From NCBI GenBank assembly GCA_023416055.1, contig JAEZIH010000210.1, positions 1-5,490 on the forward strand: a stretch of 5,490 nucleotides of DNA, written 5' to 3'. Both the position numbers and the translations under genes were made by a program. The notes below the pieces were generated by a model. That model was given only the letters and a program-made list of their open reading frames with translations. It was not told the DNA's origin and did not search any database. Origin of the DNA: Pseudomonadota bacterium (GTDB lineage: Bacteria; Pseudomonadota; Alphaproteobacteria; Caulobacterales; Caulobacteraceae). This document shows, one piece after another, positions 5,484-5,490 of the stretch (positions are counted from its first letter, which is position 1; the number at the start of each line of letters is the position of its first letter).

Positions 5484-5490
5484 AGGAGGT
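5484..5490 (+). promoter_or_regulatory. Strong ribosome binding site of a gene beginning past the right edge
   Basis: The final bases AGGAGGT are a near-perfect anti-16S match, the strongest in the window. A plus-strand start codon is expected about 5-10 bases beyond the edge. Nothing of the coding sequence is visible. Confidence 0.7.

Noticed and set aside
1..5490. CRISPR array, insertion sequence, toxin-antitoxin pair or other mobile or defence system
   Set aside because: No spaced repeats, terminal inverted repeats, transposase or integrase motifs, or paired small genes are visible. All substantial genes are familiar housekeeping-type families.

Overview
The window is a very GC-rich stretch of bacterial chromosome and reads as ordinary core-type sequence rather than a mobile or accessory region. 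Coding strands are dominated by G/C third positions. The likely sigma-70-type -10 sites look like GCTATA and GCTAAAC. The proteins resemble those of alphaproteobacteria, so a member of the Caulobacteraceae (Caulobacter, Brevundimonas or Phenylobacterium type) is the best guess. That assignment is inference from style and gene content; there is no marker gene to prove it.

Left part, all on the minus strand, read right to left. A promoter (about 2081-2108) drives a complete tRNA-Gly(GCC) gene with encoded CCA. A strong hairpin/T-run terminator follows (1939-1970). Next comes a six-helix TMEM175/DUF1211-type membrane protein (1161-1859). After a 130-base gap lies the 5' part of a large membrane-anchored tandem-PAS sensor protein (1030 down to the left edge, unfinished). 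This sensor gene is open through the edge and is easy to miss because no stop codon lies in the window.

Middle part. An HSD10-type short-chain dehydrogenase (2180-2962, minus) is divergent from a small YkvA/DUF1232 protein (3017-3418, plus), with only 54 bases between the start codons. The YkvA-type gene converges on a zinc-free quinone oxidoreductase-type MDR enzyme (3423-4421, minus), with 4 bases between the stop codons.

Right part. The MDR gene is divergent from a plant-type isoaspartyl peptidase/L-asparaginase (4522-5394, plus), with a 100-base shared control region. The last 96 bases hold a probable promoter region for a gene that starts just past the right edge. It has helically phased TTCA repeats, a short palindrome and a strong AGGAGGT ribosome binding site as the final seven bases.

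The genes do not form an obvious single pathway. The dehydrogenase fits acyl-CoA or branched-chain amino-acid catabolism, the peptidase fits damaged-protein and asparagine turnover, and the MDR enzyme fits quinone/enal reduction. I see no CRISPR, transposon, phage, toxin-antitoxin or defence system. The items most worth a second look are the phased repeat array at the right edge, the substituted signature residues in the TMEM175-type and asparaginase-type proteins, and the unfinished sensor gene.
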